A DNA stretch of 43,465 bases. It comes from Nitrospinaceae bacterium. Its GTDB lineage: Bacteria > Nitrospinota > Nitrospinia > Nitrospinales > VA-1. The stretch's first letter is position 1, and every line of letters starts with the position of its first letter. The notes under the pieces were generated by a model, which was not told the origin of the DNA, searched no databases, and saw only the letters and a list, made by a program, of their open reading frames with translations. Below, in pieces: positions 1-8,606 of this stretch. The stretch covers positions 1,824,209 to 1,867,673 of the forward strand of contig CP070799.1 in the NCBI GenBank assembly GCA_020343535.1, given 5' to 3'. Position numbers and translations under genes: made by a program.

Positions 1-1
1 A

Positions 2-823
2 GGGATAGAGCATATATTAAAAACGTTCCAGGTTTCTGAACGTCGAGTTTGCCGGGTGATAGGTCAGGCCCGTTCAACTCAGAGATATCAGAGGAGGGTT
101 TCTGAGGATGAACCCCTTTTGGTTAAAAGGGTCGTGGAGTTGGCGTCCCAGTATGGTCGGTATGGGTACCGGAGGATCACCGCGTTGTTAATACGGGAAG
201 GCTGGCGGGTGAACCACAAGCGAGTGGAGCGATTATGGAGGCAGGAAGGTCTGAAGGTGCCGCAGAAGCAGCCGAAACGAAAGCGGCTATGATTGAATGA
301 TAGATCTTGCATTCGATTGCGACCTCAGTTTAAGGACCACGTATGGAGCTATGACTTTGTGGCTACACGGACGGAGGATGGACGTCCTTTACGGATATTA
401 ACGCTGATCGATGAGTTTACAAGGGAATGTTTGGCTCTTAAGATAGCTCGTCGGTTGCGATCACAGGATGTATTAGGGCAACTCGGCCATCTGTTTATTT
501 ATAGAGAACTGCCAGGCTACATCCGGTCTGACAACGGTCCGGAGTTTACCGCAAAAGCGGTTAGAAGCTGGTTAGAGCGATTAGGCGTTCAAACTCTGTT
601 TATAGAACCAGGAAGTCCTTGGGAGAATGGGTACAATGAATCGTTCAATGGCAAGCTGAGAGACGAGTTATTAAACGGAGAGATCTTTACCACGCTCCTG
701 GAGGCGCAGGTGTTAATCGAACAATGGAGGAAAGAATACAATCAGTTTCGACCACATAGTTCACTGGGTTATCGACCTCCAACGCCTGAAACGACAATAC
801 CAAAAATGGAAACTCTAACTTAA
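2..823 (+). pseudogene. IS3-family OrfB transposase, 5'-truncated, with an internal TGA
   Basis: One open frame runs from the window edge to 823 except for a TGA at 290-292. The N-terminal part (HTH_21-like region, Y-G-R-Y-G-Y-R-R-I) is followed by the rve/DDE core. The catalytic residues are visible as D in SYDFV, D in SDNGPEF and E in NGYNESFNG; the C-terminal R-P-H-S-S-L-G-Y is also present. In relatives the wording around the stop is K-R-L-W-L-N-D, so TGA replaces a tryptophan TGG by one base change in the same frame. Without readthrough the product is cut before the catalytic core. A separate start at 293 (TTG) would give a 176-residue catalytic fragment without the DNA-binding part. Inactive copy most likely. 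Confidence 0.85.
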
Positions 824-852
824 AAAGTGGTACAACTAACTGGGGCAGGTCA
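823..852. repeat. Probable right terminal inverted repeat of the IS3-family element
   Basis: This stretch follows the transposase stop directly and ends in GGGGCAGGTCA, the usual form of an IS407-like right end (an inverted TGACCTGCCCC start). The left copy is outside the window, so the match between the two ends is not tested. Confidence 0.6.
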
Positions 853-947
853 GCTTGGGTTATTGGTTGGGGGGCGGTAACTCGATAGTTATTGGCCGAT
901 TACCTGGTTGGAATTTCAAATAAAACCTTAGCTAGCAAAACAGAGGA

Positions 948-2065
948 TTACTTTGTTTGGCTAATAGGCAATCTAAAATAAAAAGTACTACCCTCACCCA
1001 GTTTGCTTTTGACTCCCACCTCTCCGCCGTGTAAGTTAATGATCTTTTTAACTATCGCCAAGCCCAATCCTGTAGATTTTTCTCCCCCAGTTGGCTTGGC
1101 GCTAAGTTTTTGAAATTCGCCAAATAATAACTTCTGATCTTCTTGAGAAAGCCCTTGGCCTTCATCTTTAACTGAAAATTGAATGTGCTCGGGCATTTTT
1201 TCCGTAAGAATATAAACATGGGAATTTGATGGGGAAAACTTTATTGCATTTTCGATGAAATTATCCATCGCCTGCACGATCGCATTCTCATCAAATAAAA
1301 TCTGGGGTATTTCTTTTAATCGTAGGTGCAGCTGTATATTTTTTTATTTGCCAAAAGCTGGTTTAGTTCACATTGAGTTTTTACCAAACAATTAAAGTCC
1401 TGAGCCTTCATTTCCAATTCAATTTTGCCACTTTCTATTTTTGAAATATCCAGAAGGTTGTCCACAAGGCTCCTCATGTAATTACTGGAACTGTATATCT
1501 TCTCAAGCAATTCCTTTTGTTTGGCATTTATGCCACCTACTCCCTCGTCCTTTAATATCTCACAGAATGACCTAATTAAATATAAGGGGTTCCTTAAGTC
1601 GTGAGAAGCGATTCCGAGAAATCGATTTTTCGTATCATTTAGTTCCAGTAATTCCTGATTTTTGGCCTTAATCTCCTTTTCAGCTTGTTTTATTTCCGTT
1701 AAATCTCTTTCAATCGCGGCAAAATGTGTGACTTCACCACGTTTATTTTTTAAGGGGATAATATTTATGTCCAGCCAATAGGCTTTACCAGATTTTGAAT
1801 AATTTACTATGGTGGTCCTCACGGGCTCCCTTTTTTCGAGCGCGGCTCTTATTTTAGCTTTTTTATCAGAATCCGATTCAGGTTCCTGCAAGATTCGGAG
1901 GGATTTTCCCAGGACTTCCTCTCGCGTATATCCCGTTAATCGAGTGAACGCCTTGTTAACATAAACTATTTTTGGTCCTGGTTCGTCCAACGGGAACGCT
2001 TCGGTAATAATTACAATATCGTTAGCAAACCGGACCACATCTTCAAGGGAGAAATCCATATCCAT
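948..2065 (-). pseudogene. PAS-domain sensor histidine kinase with a 1-base frameshift
   Basis: This is a soluble histidine kinase without membrane segments. It has a PAS/PAC domain (about residues 8-125), a HisKA helix with phospho-acceptor H155 in SHDLRNP, and a HATPase_c domain with N box (FIENAIKFSP), G1 (DEGQG) and G2 (GLGLAIVKK). Translation from 2065 stops at 1316. The ATPase half continues in another frame from about 1315 to 948. The break lies at a run of 7 A (coding strand; T7 at 1339-1345); 8 A would restore N-K-K-N-I-Q and a 372-residue protein. The core is a close paralogue of the GAF kinase at 20526-21792. The region is AT-rich and sits beside an IS, suggesting acquisition. It could be a true pseudogene, a phase-variable gene or a sequence error. 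The PAS domain contains a G-K-S-L-R-I-L-Q segment resembling LOV domains but lacks the flavin-binding cysteine. Confidence 0.88.
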
Positions 2066-2751
2066 GGCTAATGAAAAACCCGTTTAAATTGATAGTCTTC
2101 ATGGGTATTAAAATATTTTGTGCGGATATTTTTCTGAATTTTATCATTCATCGTTGTTCTGATGGAAAATTTTGGTATTTAATCATTTTCTGCCACTTTA
2201 GTGCTCGGGCCGTTCATAATATTTCTGCACTCTACTTTATGGGCTGGCCCGAGGATAACCTGATTAATTATGAAGATTCTTGGATTGGATGGAGCTACCA
2301 CAAAGATAATCTAATTATAGAAAACGATCACCTGAATTAATAACAGGCATCCGAGGGTTTGCCTCCTTTGGTCCACTTTCGGCTGATGCCAAATAATTTG
2401 GACAAACATGCTTAAGGACCATTTGGCGTCAGATATTATTTAAGACGCTTCGCCCCAAGAAAAACCGGCTATCCTGCAGATCTAATTCTGCATGGTCTTG
2501 TTCAAATACCATGGGTGTCCGGCCTCTAGCGAAGTAAGAAAGTGTGATGATAAACGCATTATACGTATTTCCAAAGAATTAAATCCATTTTTATGGCCAC
2601 TGTCCATGAATCTGATTCTCCTTTTAGAAAAGGCAGGCACCCAGATTACCGCAGGAGAAAAGCGGGTTCGTTCGCGGGCAATAATGTTAAATTGATTCGA
2701 TGTGGCGTCAGGATCGTTATTAAGGTCTGAGGCATCGCCCTCGGGAATTTT
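2066..2751. other. AT-rich stretch without a credible gene
   Basis: About 690 bases between the kinase start and waaF. Open frames of 89 and 67 codons exist (2071-2340 and 2492-2695), but they show no recognisable family, no ribosome site and an odd composition rich in I, F, W and H. An imperfect 11-base inverted repeat (TGATGCCAAAT at 2384-2394 against ATTTGGCGTCA at 2421-2431, one mismatch) is the only structure seen. It may hold the kinase promoter on the minus strand, but no clear -35/-10 pair stands out. Confidence 0.6.
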
Positions 2752-3840
2752 TTGAGTGTGGTATCGTCTGGCAAGGGAGGGTGCGTGGGAGCATCGAAGG
2801 GCAAGGGGGCCTGCTCGCGGCGGGTGCTGGTGGTCGGTCCGTCATGGGTGGGCGACATGGTGATGGCACAGACGTTGTTCAAGGTGCTGCGGCAGCGTGA
2901 GCCTAGGGTCGAGATTGACGTGCTTGCTCCCGCCTGGAGCCGGCCGCTCATCGAACGCATGCCCGAGGTGCGCCGTGCCATCGACATGCCCGTCGGCCAC
3001 GGCGTGCTTGGGCTTGCGGCGCGCTTTGTCTTGGCCCGGCGGCTCGTTGGCGAGAGGTACGGACAGGCCATTCTGCTGCCCAACTCGTTTAAGTCCGCTC
3101 TGGTTCCGGTGTTTGCCGGCATTCCCCTTCGCACCGGCTGGCGCGGAGAGATGCGCTATGGCCTGCTGAACGACCTGCGCCTGCTGGATAAAAAACGCTA
3201 CCCGCTGATGGTCGAGCGTTTTGCCGCACTGGCCTACCCGCCAGGGGAAAACTGGAGCGAACCGTTGCCCCGACCCAAGCTTCGGGTGGATGGTGCGGGG
3301 CTGCCCGTGCTCCTTGCCCGCTTGGAACTCGGCGATGGTCGGCCCGTGCTCGTGATTTGCCCCGGCGCGGAATTCGGCCCGGCCAAGCGCTGGCCGGAAG
3401 AATATTTTGCTCGCGTCGCGGAGGATCGCATCGCCGGGGGCTGGCAGGTCTGGCTGCTGGGTTCCGAGCGCGACCGGCCGGTGACCGGGGCATTGCACGG
3501 CGGGCTATCGTCCGAGGCGCGGGTATATTGCCACGACTTGGCGGGGCGGACCCGGCTGGAGGAAGCCATTGACCTTATGTCGACTGCGGCGGCGGTGGTC
3601 TCCAACGATTCGGGGCTGATGCACATCGCGGCGGCGCTCGGCCGGCCGCTGGTAGTGGTCTACGGGTCCTCGTCGCCTGCGTTCACGCCTCCGCTCGCCG
3701 AGCGGGTGCGCACGCTGTCCATCCCGGTAGATTGCGGCCCGTGTTTCAAGAGGGATTGTCCGCTTAGCCACACCCGATGCCTGAGCGAGTTGCCTCCGGA
3801 GCGGGTGCTTTCGGCGCTCGATGAGGTGACGCGCGGCTGA
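2752..3840 (+). CDS. waaF: LPS heptosyltransferase II (WaaF/RfaF family)
   Basis: Glycosyltransferase family 9 enzyme that transfers L-glycero-D-manno-heptose from ADP-heptose to the inner core of lipopolysaccharide, at the cytoplasmic face of the inner membrane. The N-terminal motif G-P-S-W-V-G-D-M-V-M-A-Q and the C-terminal sugar-nucleotide site N-D-S-G-L-M-H-I-A-A-A-L-G-R-P are both clear; the late C-G-P-C ... C-P-L segment is also usual for WaaF. The frame opens with TTG at 2752, but the family motif begins about 25 codons later, so the true start may be GTG 2785 (after a GGGAGGG run) or another GTG nearby. It stands alone, followed by tRNA-Leu. Confidence 0.9.
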   Translation: MSVVSSGKGGCVGASKGKGACSRRVLVVGPSWVGDMVMAQTLFKVLRQREPRVEIDVLAPAWSRPLIERMPEVRRAIDMPVGHGVLGLAARFVLARRLVGERYGQAILLPNSFKSALVPVFAGIPLRTGWRGEMRYGLLNDLRLLDKKRYPLMVERFAALAYPPGENWSEPLPRPKLRVDGAGLPVLLARLELGDGRPVLVICPGAEFGPAKRWPEEYFARVAEDRIAGGWQVWLLGSERDRPVTGALHGGLSSEARVYCHDLAGRTRLEEAIDLMSTAAAVVSNDSGLMHIAAALGRPLVVVYGSSSPAFTPPLAERVRTLSIPVDCGPCFKRDCPLSHTRCLSELPPERVLSALDEVTRG

Positions 3841-3875
3841 GTGGAGCGCTGCTTCCCGTGGCGCGGGATTTCTGG

Positions 3876-3881
3876 TAGAAT
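3876..3881 (+). promoter_or_regulatory. Possible -10 element for tRNA-Leu
   Basis: TAGAAT lies about 50 bases before the tRNA, with TTCCCG 17 bases further upstream as a weak -35 candidate. Position is right for a tRNA promoter, but the -35 match is poor. Confidence 0.3.
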
Positions 3882-3929
3882 ATTTCCCCTCCCCTCCCCG
3901 CCACTCGTGGGGAAGTGAAAAGACAACGC

Positions 3930-4016
3930 GCCGAAGTGGTGGAATTGGTAGACGCGCCGGACTCAAAATCCGGTGGGGGCGACCCCGTGTCGGTTCGACT
4001 CCGACCTTCGGCACCA
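3930..4016 (+). tRNA. tRNA-Leu, anticodon CAA, with encoded CCA
   Basis: Class II tRNA of 87 bases. The acceptor stem GCCGAAG (3930-3936) pairs with CTTCGGC (4006-4012), followed by A and CCA. The D loop has TGGTAGACG, and the anticodon stem CCGGA/TCCGG encloses the loop CTCAAAA with anticodon CAA (reads UUG). There is a long variable arm (GGGGGCGACCCC), and the T loop is GGTTCGACTCC. An intrinsic terminator follows at once. Confidence 0.97.
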
Positions 4017-4026
4017 TATATAAAAC

Positions 4027-4058
4027 AATGGCTTACGCTTTCGCGTAAGCCATTTTTT
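4027..4058 (+). terminator. Intrinsic terminator of tRNA-Leu
   Basis: A perfect 12-bp stem AATGGCTTACGC (4027-4038) / GCGTAAGCCATT (4043-4054) with a 4-base loop TTTC is followed by a T run. It begins 10 bases after the tRNA CCA. Confidence 0.9.
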
Positions 4059-4270
4059 ATTTCGGACAATAATTAATTTGGGACAATTGTAGGCAGATGA
4101 TCTGCTCCGGACTGTATCGTTTCCTAGCCATAATCCTACCCCCTTTCTAATCCGTTTCCCGAGTTTATCATCTGGACTAGTTTTTGGGGGTCGGGTCATA
4201 CAGCGAGCGGGGCCTTTGGACCCTGCTTTTCTTTTTTCATCGATTCGGTAAAGTGCCGGACGCCCGCTAT

Positions 4271-5074
<804 letters not shown>

Positions 5075-5147
5075 CGCAGGATTATAGCAGAAACACCGCT
5101 TTTGTCGCAGGCCGCATGGAATGGAAAACGCCTTCGGCTAAAAAATT

Positions 5148-6116
5148 ATGGCCTTCATACGAAAGAATAAAATCTGGCGGTTGCCGGATCATGAAATCAC
5201 CCCGGAGGCGGTGTTTCAGAACCGGCGTGAATTTCTTCGCTTGATGGGGTTCTCCACCACGGCACTCGCCGCGTCGTTCATTGTGCCGCGAGCCTGGGCC
5301 AAGAGCGGCGGGGAAGAAAGCGCGCGGGCCGAAAAAACCCGCGTGCTGCCGCGCCTGGAAACGAACCCGGCATACCCCATCCGGCGGCCTCTCACCAGCG
5401 AACGGGTCGCGGCAACTTACAATAATTTTTACGAATTCTCACCGGAAAAGGAAGGTGTGTGGCAGGCCATGGGTGGTTTCAAAACCCGTCCTTGGCAGGT
5501 CCGCATTGGCGGGCTGGTGAATAAACCCGGTGTGTACGATATCGACGATCTCATTCGCCAGATGCCGATGGAGGAGCGCGTTTACCGCCTGCGCTGCGTC
5601 GAGGCCTGGGCGATGGTGGTGCCGTGGTACGGTTTTCCCTTGCGCGAGCTGATGAAAACAGTGGCGCCCAAGAGCGGTGCGACATACCTGAAGTTCACCA
5701 GTTTTTATCAACCCGGCATCGCTCCCGGGCAGAAACGCTACCCCAGGATGCCCTGGCCCTACACCGAGGGGCTTTCGCTGGACGAGGCGGCGAACGAGCT
5801 CAGCTTACTTGCCATCGGCATCTATGGTCACACGTTGCCGGGCCAGCACGGCGGACCGGTGCGCTTGGTGGTGCCGTGGAAATACGGTTACAAGAGCATC
5901 AAATCGGTGGTGGCCATTGAGTTCACCGACACCCGGCCGGCGACCTTCTGGAACACGGCACTTCCCGATGAATACGGCTACGAGGCCAACGTCGATCCTG
6001 ACGTGCCGCACCCGCGCTGGTCGCAGCGGCGGGAGAAGATGCTGGGCACGGGAGAAATCTACGCCACTCAGAAGTTCAACGGTTATGGTGACCTGACGGC
6101 GTACCTATACGCTTGA
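5148..6116 (+). CDS. msrP: Periplasmic methionine sulfoxide reductase, molybdopterin subunit MsrP (YedY)
   Basis: Molybdoenzyme of the sulfite oxidase fold that reduces methionine sulfoxide in periplasmic proteins. A Tat signal with R26-R27-E-F-L-R leads into a hydrophobic segment ending at about residue 51. The Mo-ligating cysteine is C150 in Y-R-L-R-C-V-E-A-W, and the molybdopterin pocket is marked by W-Y-G-F-P-L, G-Q-H-G-G-P-V-R-L and P-W-K-Y-G-Y-K-S. At 322 residues it has the family length. The membrane heme partner MsrQ, usually next door, is absent; the next gene is convergent and unrelated, so electrons must come from elsewhere, perhaps another quinol route or the local c-type cytochromes (inference). 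Confidence 0.93.
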   Translation: MAFIRKNKIWRLPDHEITPEAVFQNRREFLRLMGFSTTALAASFIVPRAWAKSGGEESARAEKTRVLPRLETNPAYPIRRPLTSERVAATYNNFYEFSPEKEGVWQAMGGFKTRPWQVRIGGLVNKPGVYDIDDLIRQMPMEERVYRLRCVEAWAMVVPWYGFPLRELMKTVAPKSGATYLKFTSFYQPGIAPGQKRYPRMPWPYTEGLSLDEAANELSLLAIGIYGHTLPGQHGGPVRLVVPWKYGYKSIKSVVAIEFTDTRPATFWNTALPDEYGYEANVDPDVPHPRWSQRREKMLGTGEIYATQKFNGYGDLTAYLYA

Positions 6117-6131
6117 GGCGGTCCGTGGATA

Positions 6132-6938
6132 TCAGAGGCGCTCCGGCGGCATGGAGCGGGCCACTCGTAATCCGAGGATGTGGTGGCGCTTGTCCGGCGG
6201 GCCGCGGTAGCGTGTGGCCGAGCGCACGTGGGTGACGAGGTTGGCCGACGAACCCCCGCGCCGTGTGCGGAATTTACCCGCCGCCGGCCCCTTGGGGTTG
6301 TCTTTCGGGCTCACCCGGTAGTAATCGATATCGAACCAGTCGCTCACCCATTCCCAGACGTTTCCCAGCATGTCGTACAGCCCGAACCGGTTCGGTTTCT
6401 TGGTGCCCACCGGATGGGTTTTGAAACGGGAGGTGCCGTAGTACCAGGCGTAGTCGTCGTCCATCTCGTCGCCCCAATAATACTCGGTGGTGGTGCCGGC
6501 GCGGGCGGCGTATTCCCATTCGGCTTCGGTGGGCAGCCGGTACAGGGTGGTGCCTTCCACCTCGTTGAGCTTGCGGATGAAGAACTCGGCGTCGAGGAAG
6601 GAGACACGGTCCACCGGGCGGTTCGGGCCGATGAACTTGGAGGGATTTTCATCCATGATCGCCATCCACTGCTTTTGCGTGACCTCGGTCCGGCCAATGA
6701 GAAACGGGTGCACGCATACCTCGTGCACCGGGCGTTCGAAGTCGAACCCTTTTTGCGAATCCGAGCCCATGAGGTAACAGCCGCCGTCGAGCCGGACGAA
6801 ACCGATGTCCGTGGCGGGAGAAATAAAATCGTCGGGTCCCAGACCTGAGGCCTGAGCGCCGCCCGAAGCGCAGGGAAGAAATACGAGCGCCAACAGGCAC
6901 CGGCGCATTGTTCGATTAAAGACGGTTTGATTATTCAT
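6132..6938 (-). CDS. Exported SUMF1/FGE-fold protein without the FGE cysteines
   Basis: Formylglycine-generating-enzyme-like (SUMF1) fold protein. After a hydrophobic export signal (about residues 11-31) come D-G-G-C-Y-L-M-G-S, R-T-E-V-T-Q-K-Q-W, L-P-T-E-A-E-W-E-Y-A-A-R, N-V-W-E-W-V-S-D-W and the terminal R-R-G-G-S-S ... G-L-R-V-A-R. True FGE has copper-binding cysteines just after R-G-G-S; here that segment (S-S-A-N-L-V-T-H-V-R-S-A) has none. Sulfatase maturation is therefore unlikely, and no sulfatase is nearby. The frame is open to 6998; ATG 6938 is preferred because it places the hydrophobic signal near the start. It is convergent with msrP with a 15-base gap. Function unknown. Confidence 0.82.
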   Translation of the reverse strand: MNNQTVFNRTMRRCLLALVFLPCASGGAQASGLGPDDFISPATDIGFVRLDGGCYLMGSDSQKGFDFERPVHEVCVHPFLIGRTEVTQKQWMAIMDENPSKFIGPNRPVDRVSFLDAEFFIRKLNEVEGTTLYRLPTEAEWEYAARAGTTTEYYWGDEMDDDYAWYYGTSRFKTHPVGTKKPNRFGLYDMLGNVWEWVSDWFDIDYYRVSPKDNPKGPAAGKFRTRRGGSSANLVTHVRSATRYRGPPDKRHHILGLRVARSMPPERL

Positions 6939-6997
6939 GAACCGGATGGGTTGAAAAACAGCCGCGGGCAGGCCGGCGCCGCCTATGTTATAGAACA

Positions 6998-7183
6998 ATG
7001 GAACAGATCGAACATCAATTCATCTGCCCCTGTTGCACGGAACCCATTACAATGCTGGTGGATCTTTCGGTAACCGAGCAGACCTACACCGAGGACTGCG
7101 AGGTGTGCTGCCGGCCGCTCACCATCCGCACCTGGGCGAAAGACGGCGCTCTGCTCGATTTTTCCGCCGAGCCGGGCCAGTGA
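6998..7183 (+). CDS. CPXCG-motif cysteine-rich protein
   Basis: A 61-residue protein of the Cys_rich_CPXG family. It has two cysteine clusters, I-C-P-C-C-T-E near the N-terminus and E-D-C-E-V-C-C-R-P-L in the middle, spaced as expected for a small zinc ribbon, and an acidic stretch between. The role of the family is unknown. It is short but fits the family closely, so it is a real gene. The start codon lies close to the divergent SUMF1-like gene, so the two must share a short promoter region. Confidence 0.85.
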   Translation: MEQIEHQFICPCCTEPITMLVDLSVTEQTYTEDCEVCCRPLTIRTWAKDGALLDFSAEPGQ

Positions 7184-7361
7184 TGCACTTCTGAAATATG
7201 TTTCGGCCTCCGCGCATCGTCCGCACTGCTTTGGAGAGGATTCTGGATTCCGCGAATGATGGTTAAAAGCCACCGGAAAAAAATTATGAGGATTTCCTCG
7301 CCCGGCTTTATAACGGGTCCGGGAAAATTTTAACAAATAACCCAGCAAACGGAAAATTCCG

Positions 7362-8177
7362 ATGAAAAAATCCGACGGTGAGGCCTCCGGGTGGCCGCTG
7401 CCGCGGGAGGACTACTGGTCCACCCCCTTTGCCGAATGCCTGCTCAAACAGCTCGACCTCGGCCCCGGCCTGATGGTGCTCGACGTGGCCGCCGGCGGCG
7501 GCATCCCGGCGTTTTATATCGCGGAAAAGGTGGGGCCAACGGGGCAGGTGCTCGCCATCGACCTGCACCCGGCGCAGGCCGCCCGTTGCCGCGCGATGCA
7601 GGGCAGTCACATGCCCTGGCTCCGTTTCGAGCAGGCCGACCTGCGCGCGCTGCCGGAGGACCTTCCGGCGTTCGATCGCATCACTGGCAATATCGCGTTC
7701 ATGTTTTTCAGGCCCGATCGCTTTGGGGCTCTCAAGCAGCTCGTTGGCTTTCTCAAGCCCGGCGGGCAAATCGTCCTCACCTTCCCCTCGCTCGGTACTT
7801 TCGATTCGATCTGGCGGCGGGTGGATGAGGAAATGGCGGCGCGCGGATGTGTTGTGGAGCGGCAGCGGCTCGCCGAGTACATCGCCGAGCGGCCCTCCGC
7901 GGCCGATGCGCGCCGCTTTCTCTCGGATATCGGGCTGTCGCGGATCGAGGTGAAGGAGTGGCCGCTTGAGATTGCTTCCGGTCCCGGGCGGGAATTTCTA
8001 AATCATCCGCTGCTTCGCGGCGGCTTTCTTGATGACGCCTACGAATGCTTCGATGACCCCCGCCTGGCAGAGGAGGTCATGCAGGCCGTCGCAGGCGACC
8101 TGCTTCGCATGAAACCCCTGGTCGCGTTGCGGTGCGCCATGTCCGGCTGGAAGGCGGCGCCAGGCGGGGCCGCTTGA
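7362..8177 (+). CDS. Class I SAM-dependent methyltransferase
   Basis: 271-residue methyltransferase. The SAM-binding motif I is V-L-D-V-A-A-G-G-G-I (about residues 39-48), followed by the acidic end of strand 2 (A-I-D-L-H), the motif around D-R-I-T-G-N-I-A-F, and L-K-P-G-G-Q-I-V-L-T, the usual post-motif III wording of UbiE/Methyltransf_11 proteins. The substrate cannot be told. The gene stands between an unrelated short cysteine protein and a small acidic protein; there is no operon partner. Confidence 0.8.
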   Translation: MKKSDGEASGWPLPREDYWSTPFAECLLKQLDLGPGLMVLDVAAGGGIPAFYIAEKVGPTGQVLAIDLHPAQAARCRAMQGSHMPWLRFEQADLRALPEDLPAFDRITGNIAFMFFRPDRFGALKQLVGFLKPGGQIVLTFPSLGTFDSIWRRVDEEMAARGCVVERQRLAEYIAERPSAADARRFLSDIGLSRIEVKEWPLEIASGPGREFLNHPLLRGGFLDDAYECFDDPRLAEEVMQAVAGDLLRMKPLVALRCAMSGWKAAPGGAA

Positions 8178-8252
8178 GATGCCGTTCCACGCGCCTGCCC
8201 CATCCGGGGTTCGCGTTCCGCCGCGGGGAAGGAAGGATACGGCGATTTTGAA

Positions 8253-8281
8253 TTGTATCCAATTTGGATTTTCGCTACCAT
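8253..8281 (+). promoter_or_regulatory. Possible promoter with a palindrome in its spacer
   Basis: TTGTAT (8253-8258), a 17-base spacer and TACCAT (8276-8281) precede the small acidic protein gene by about 30 bases. The palindrome ATCCAA-T-TTGGAT (8257-8269) overlaps the -35 and spacer and would suit a repressor. No binding protein is known. Confidence 0.4.
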
Positions 8282-8309
8282 ACTGCATGAATCGAGGAGG
8301 AGGATCGCC

Positions 8310-8606
8310 ATGAACGAAAATATCGAGCCGCAGGCCGCGCCGGCCCCCAACTGCGAGGCGGATGAGAAATCCACCGCCCAGGTGGAAGAGCTTGAAATCG
8401 ACCTCAACCACCTTTTCCCCGGAGAAGAAACCGACCTCAACGTCCTGTTTCCAGACGAGGACATCAAGCGCCTTCTCAAGAATATCAGCAAAAACAAGAA
8501 AGATCTGCACGCCATCAAGGAGCGGATCAGCGACGAAAACGTCCCCGCCAGCGATGCCGAGGAGAATGAAGCCAGCACCGGCGAAGCCAGCGAAAACACC
8601 GATTAA
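8310..8606 (+). CDS. Small acidic protein, unrecognised
   Basis: 98 residues, very acidic, no signal or membrane segment. The start at ATG 8310 is fixed by a strong GGAGGAGG ribosome site. The middle carries a near repeat, D-L-N-H-L-F-P-G-E-E then D-L-N-V-L-F-P-D-E-D, followed by a lysine-rich helix (about residues 50-70) and a low-complexity acidic tail. No family recognised. The doubled D-L-N-x-L-F-P could be a pair of short docking motifs. Its last codons overlap the convergent TPR gene by 4 bases. Confidence 0.72.
   Translation: MNENIEPQAAPAPNCEADEKSTAQVEELEIDLNHLFPGEETDLNVLFPDEDIKRLLKNISKNKKDLHAIKERISDENVPASDAEENEASTGEASENTD

Larger units (their letters stand above)
1..852 (+). mobile_element. 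IS3-family insertion sequence, right part (left end outside window)
   Basis: The 3' two thirds of an IS3-family element enters from the left edge. It carries the orfB (DDE transposase) frame and ends in a probable right terminal inverted repeat at about 823-852. OrfA and the left end lie outside the window, so the target duplication cannot be checked. The element and the DNA just after it are AT-richer than the rest of the window, consistent with foreign DNA. The subgroup looks close to IS407 from the transposase wording, which is recognition rather than a database match. Confidence 0.85.

Noticed and set aside
56-823. TGA in the transposase as selenocysteine or recoded tryptophan
   Set aside because: No SECIS-like need, and other genes use TGA as a normal stop (for example waaF and dinB), so a plain nonsense change is simpler.
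2071-2340. 89-codon frame divergent from the PAS kinase
   Set aside because: No ribosome site, odd composition and no family; it lies over the probable kinase promoter region.
2842-3498. Long antisense frames over waaF
   Set aside because: High-GC shadow frames; the waaF frame has full family motifs.
3963-4199. Open frame on the minus strand across the tRNA-Leu gene
   Set aside because: It reads through the tRNA and its terminator; such frames (ending in ...S-E-S-N-R-H-G) are a well-known false gene type.
6132-6938. Active formylglycine-generating enzyme
   Set aside because: The copper-binding cysteines after R-G-G-S are missing and no sulfatase is nearby.
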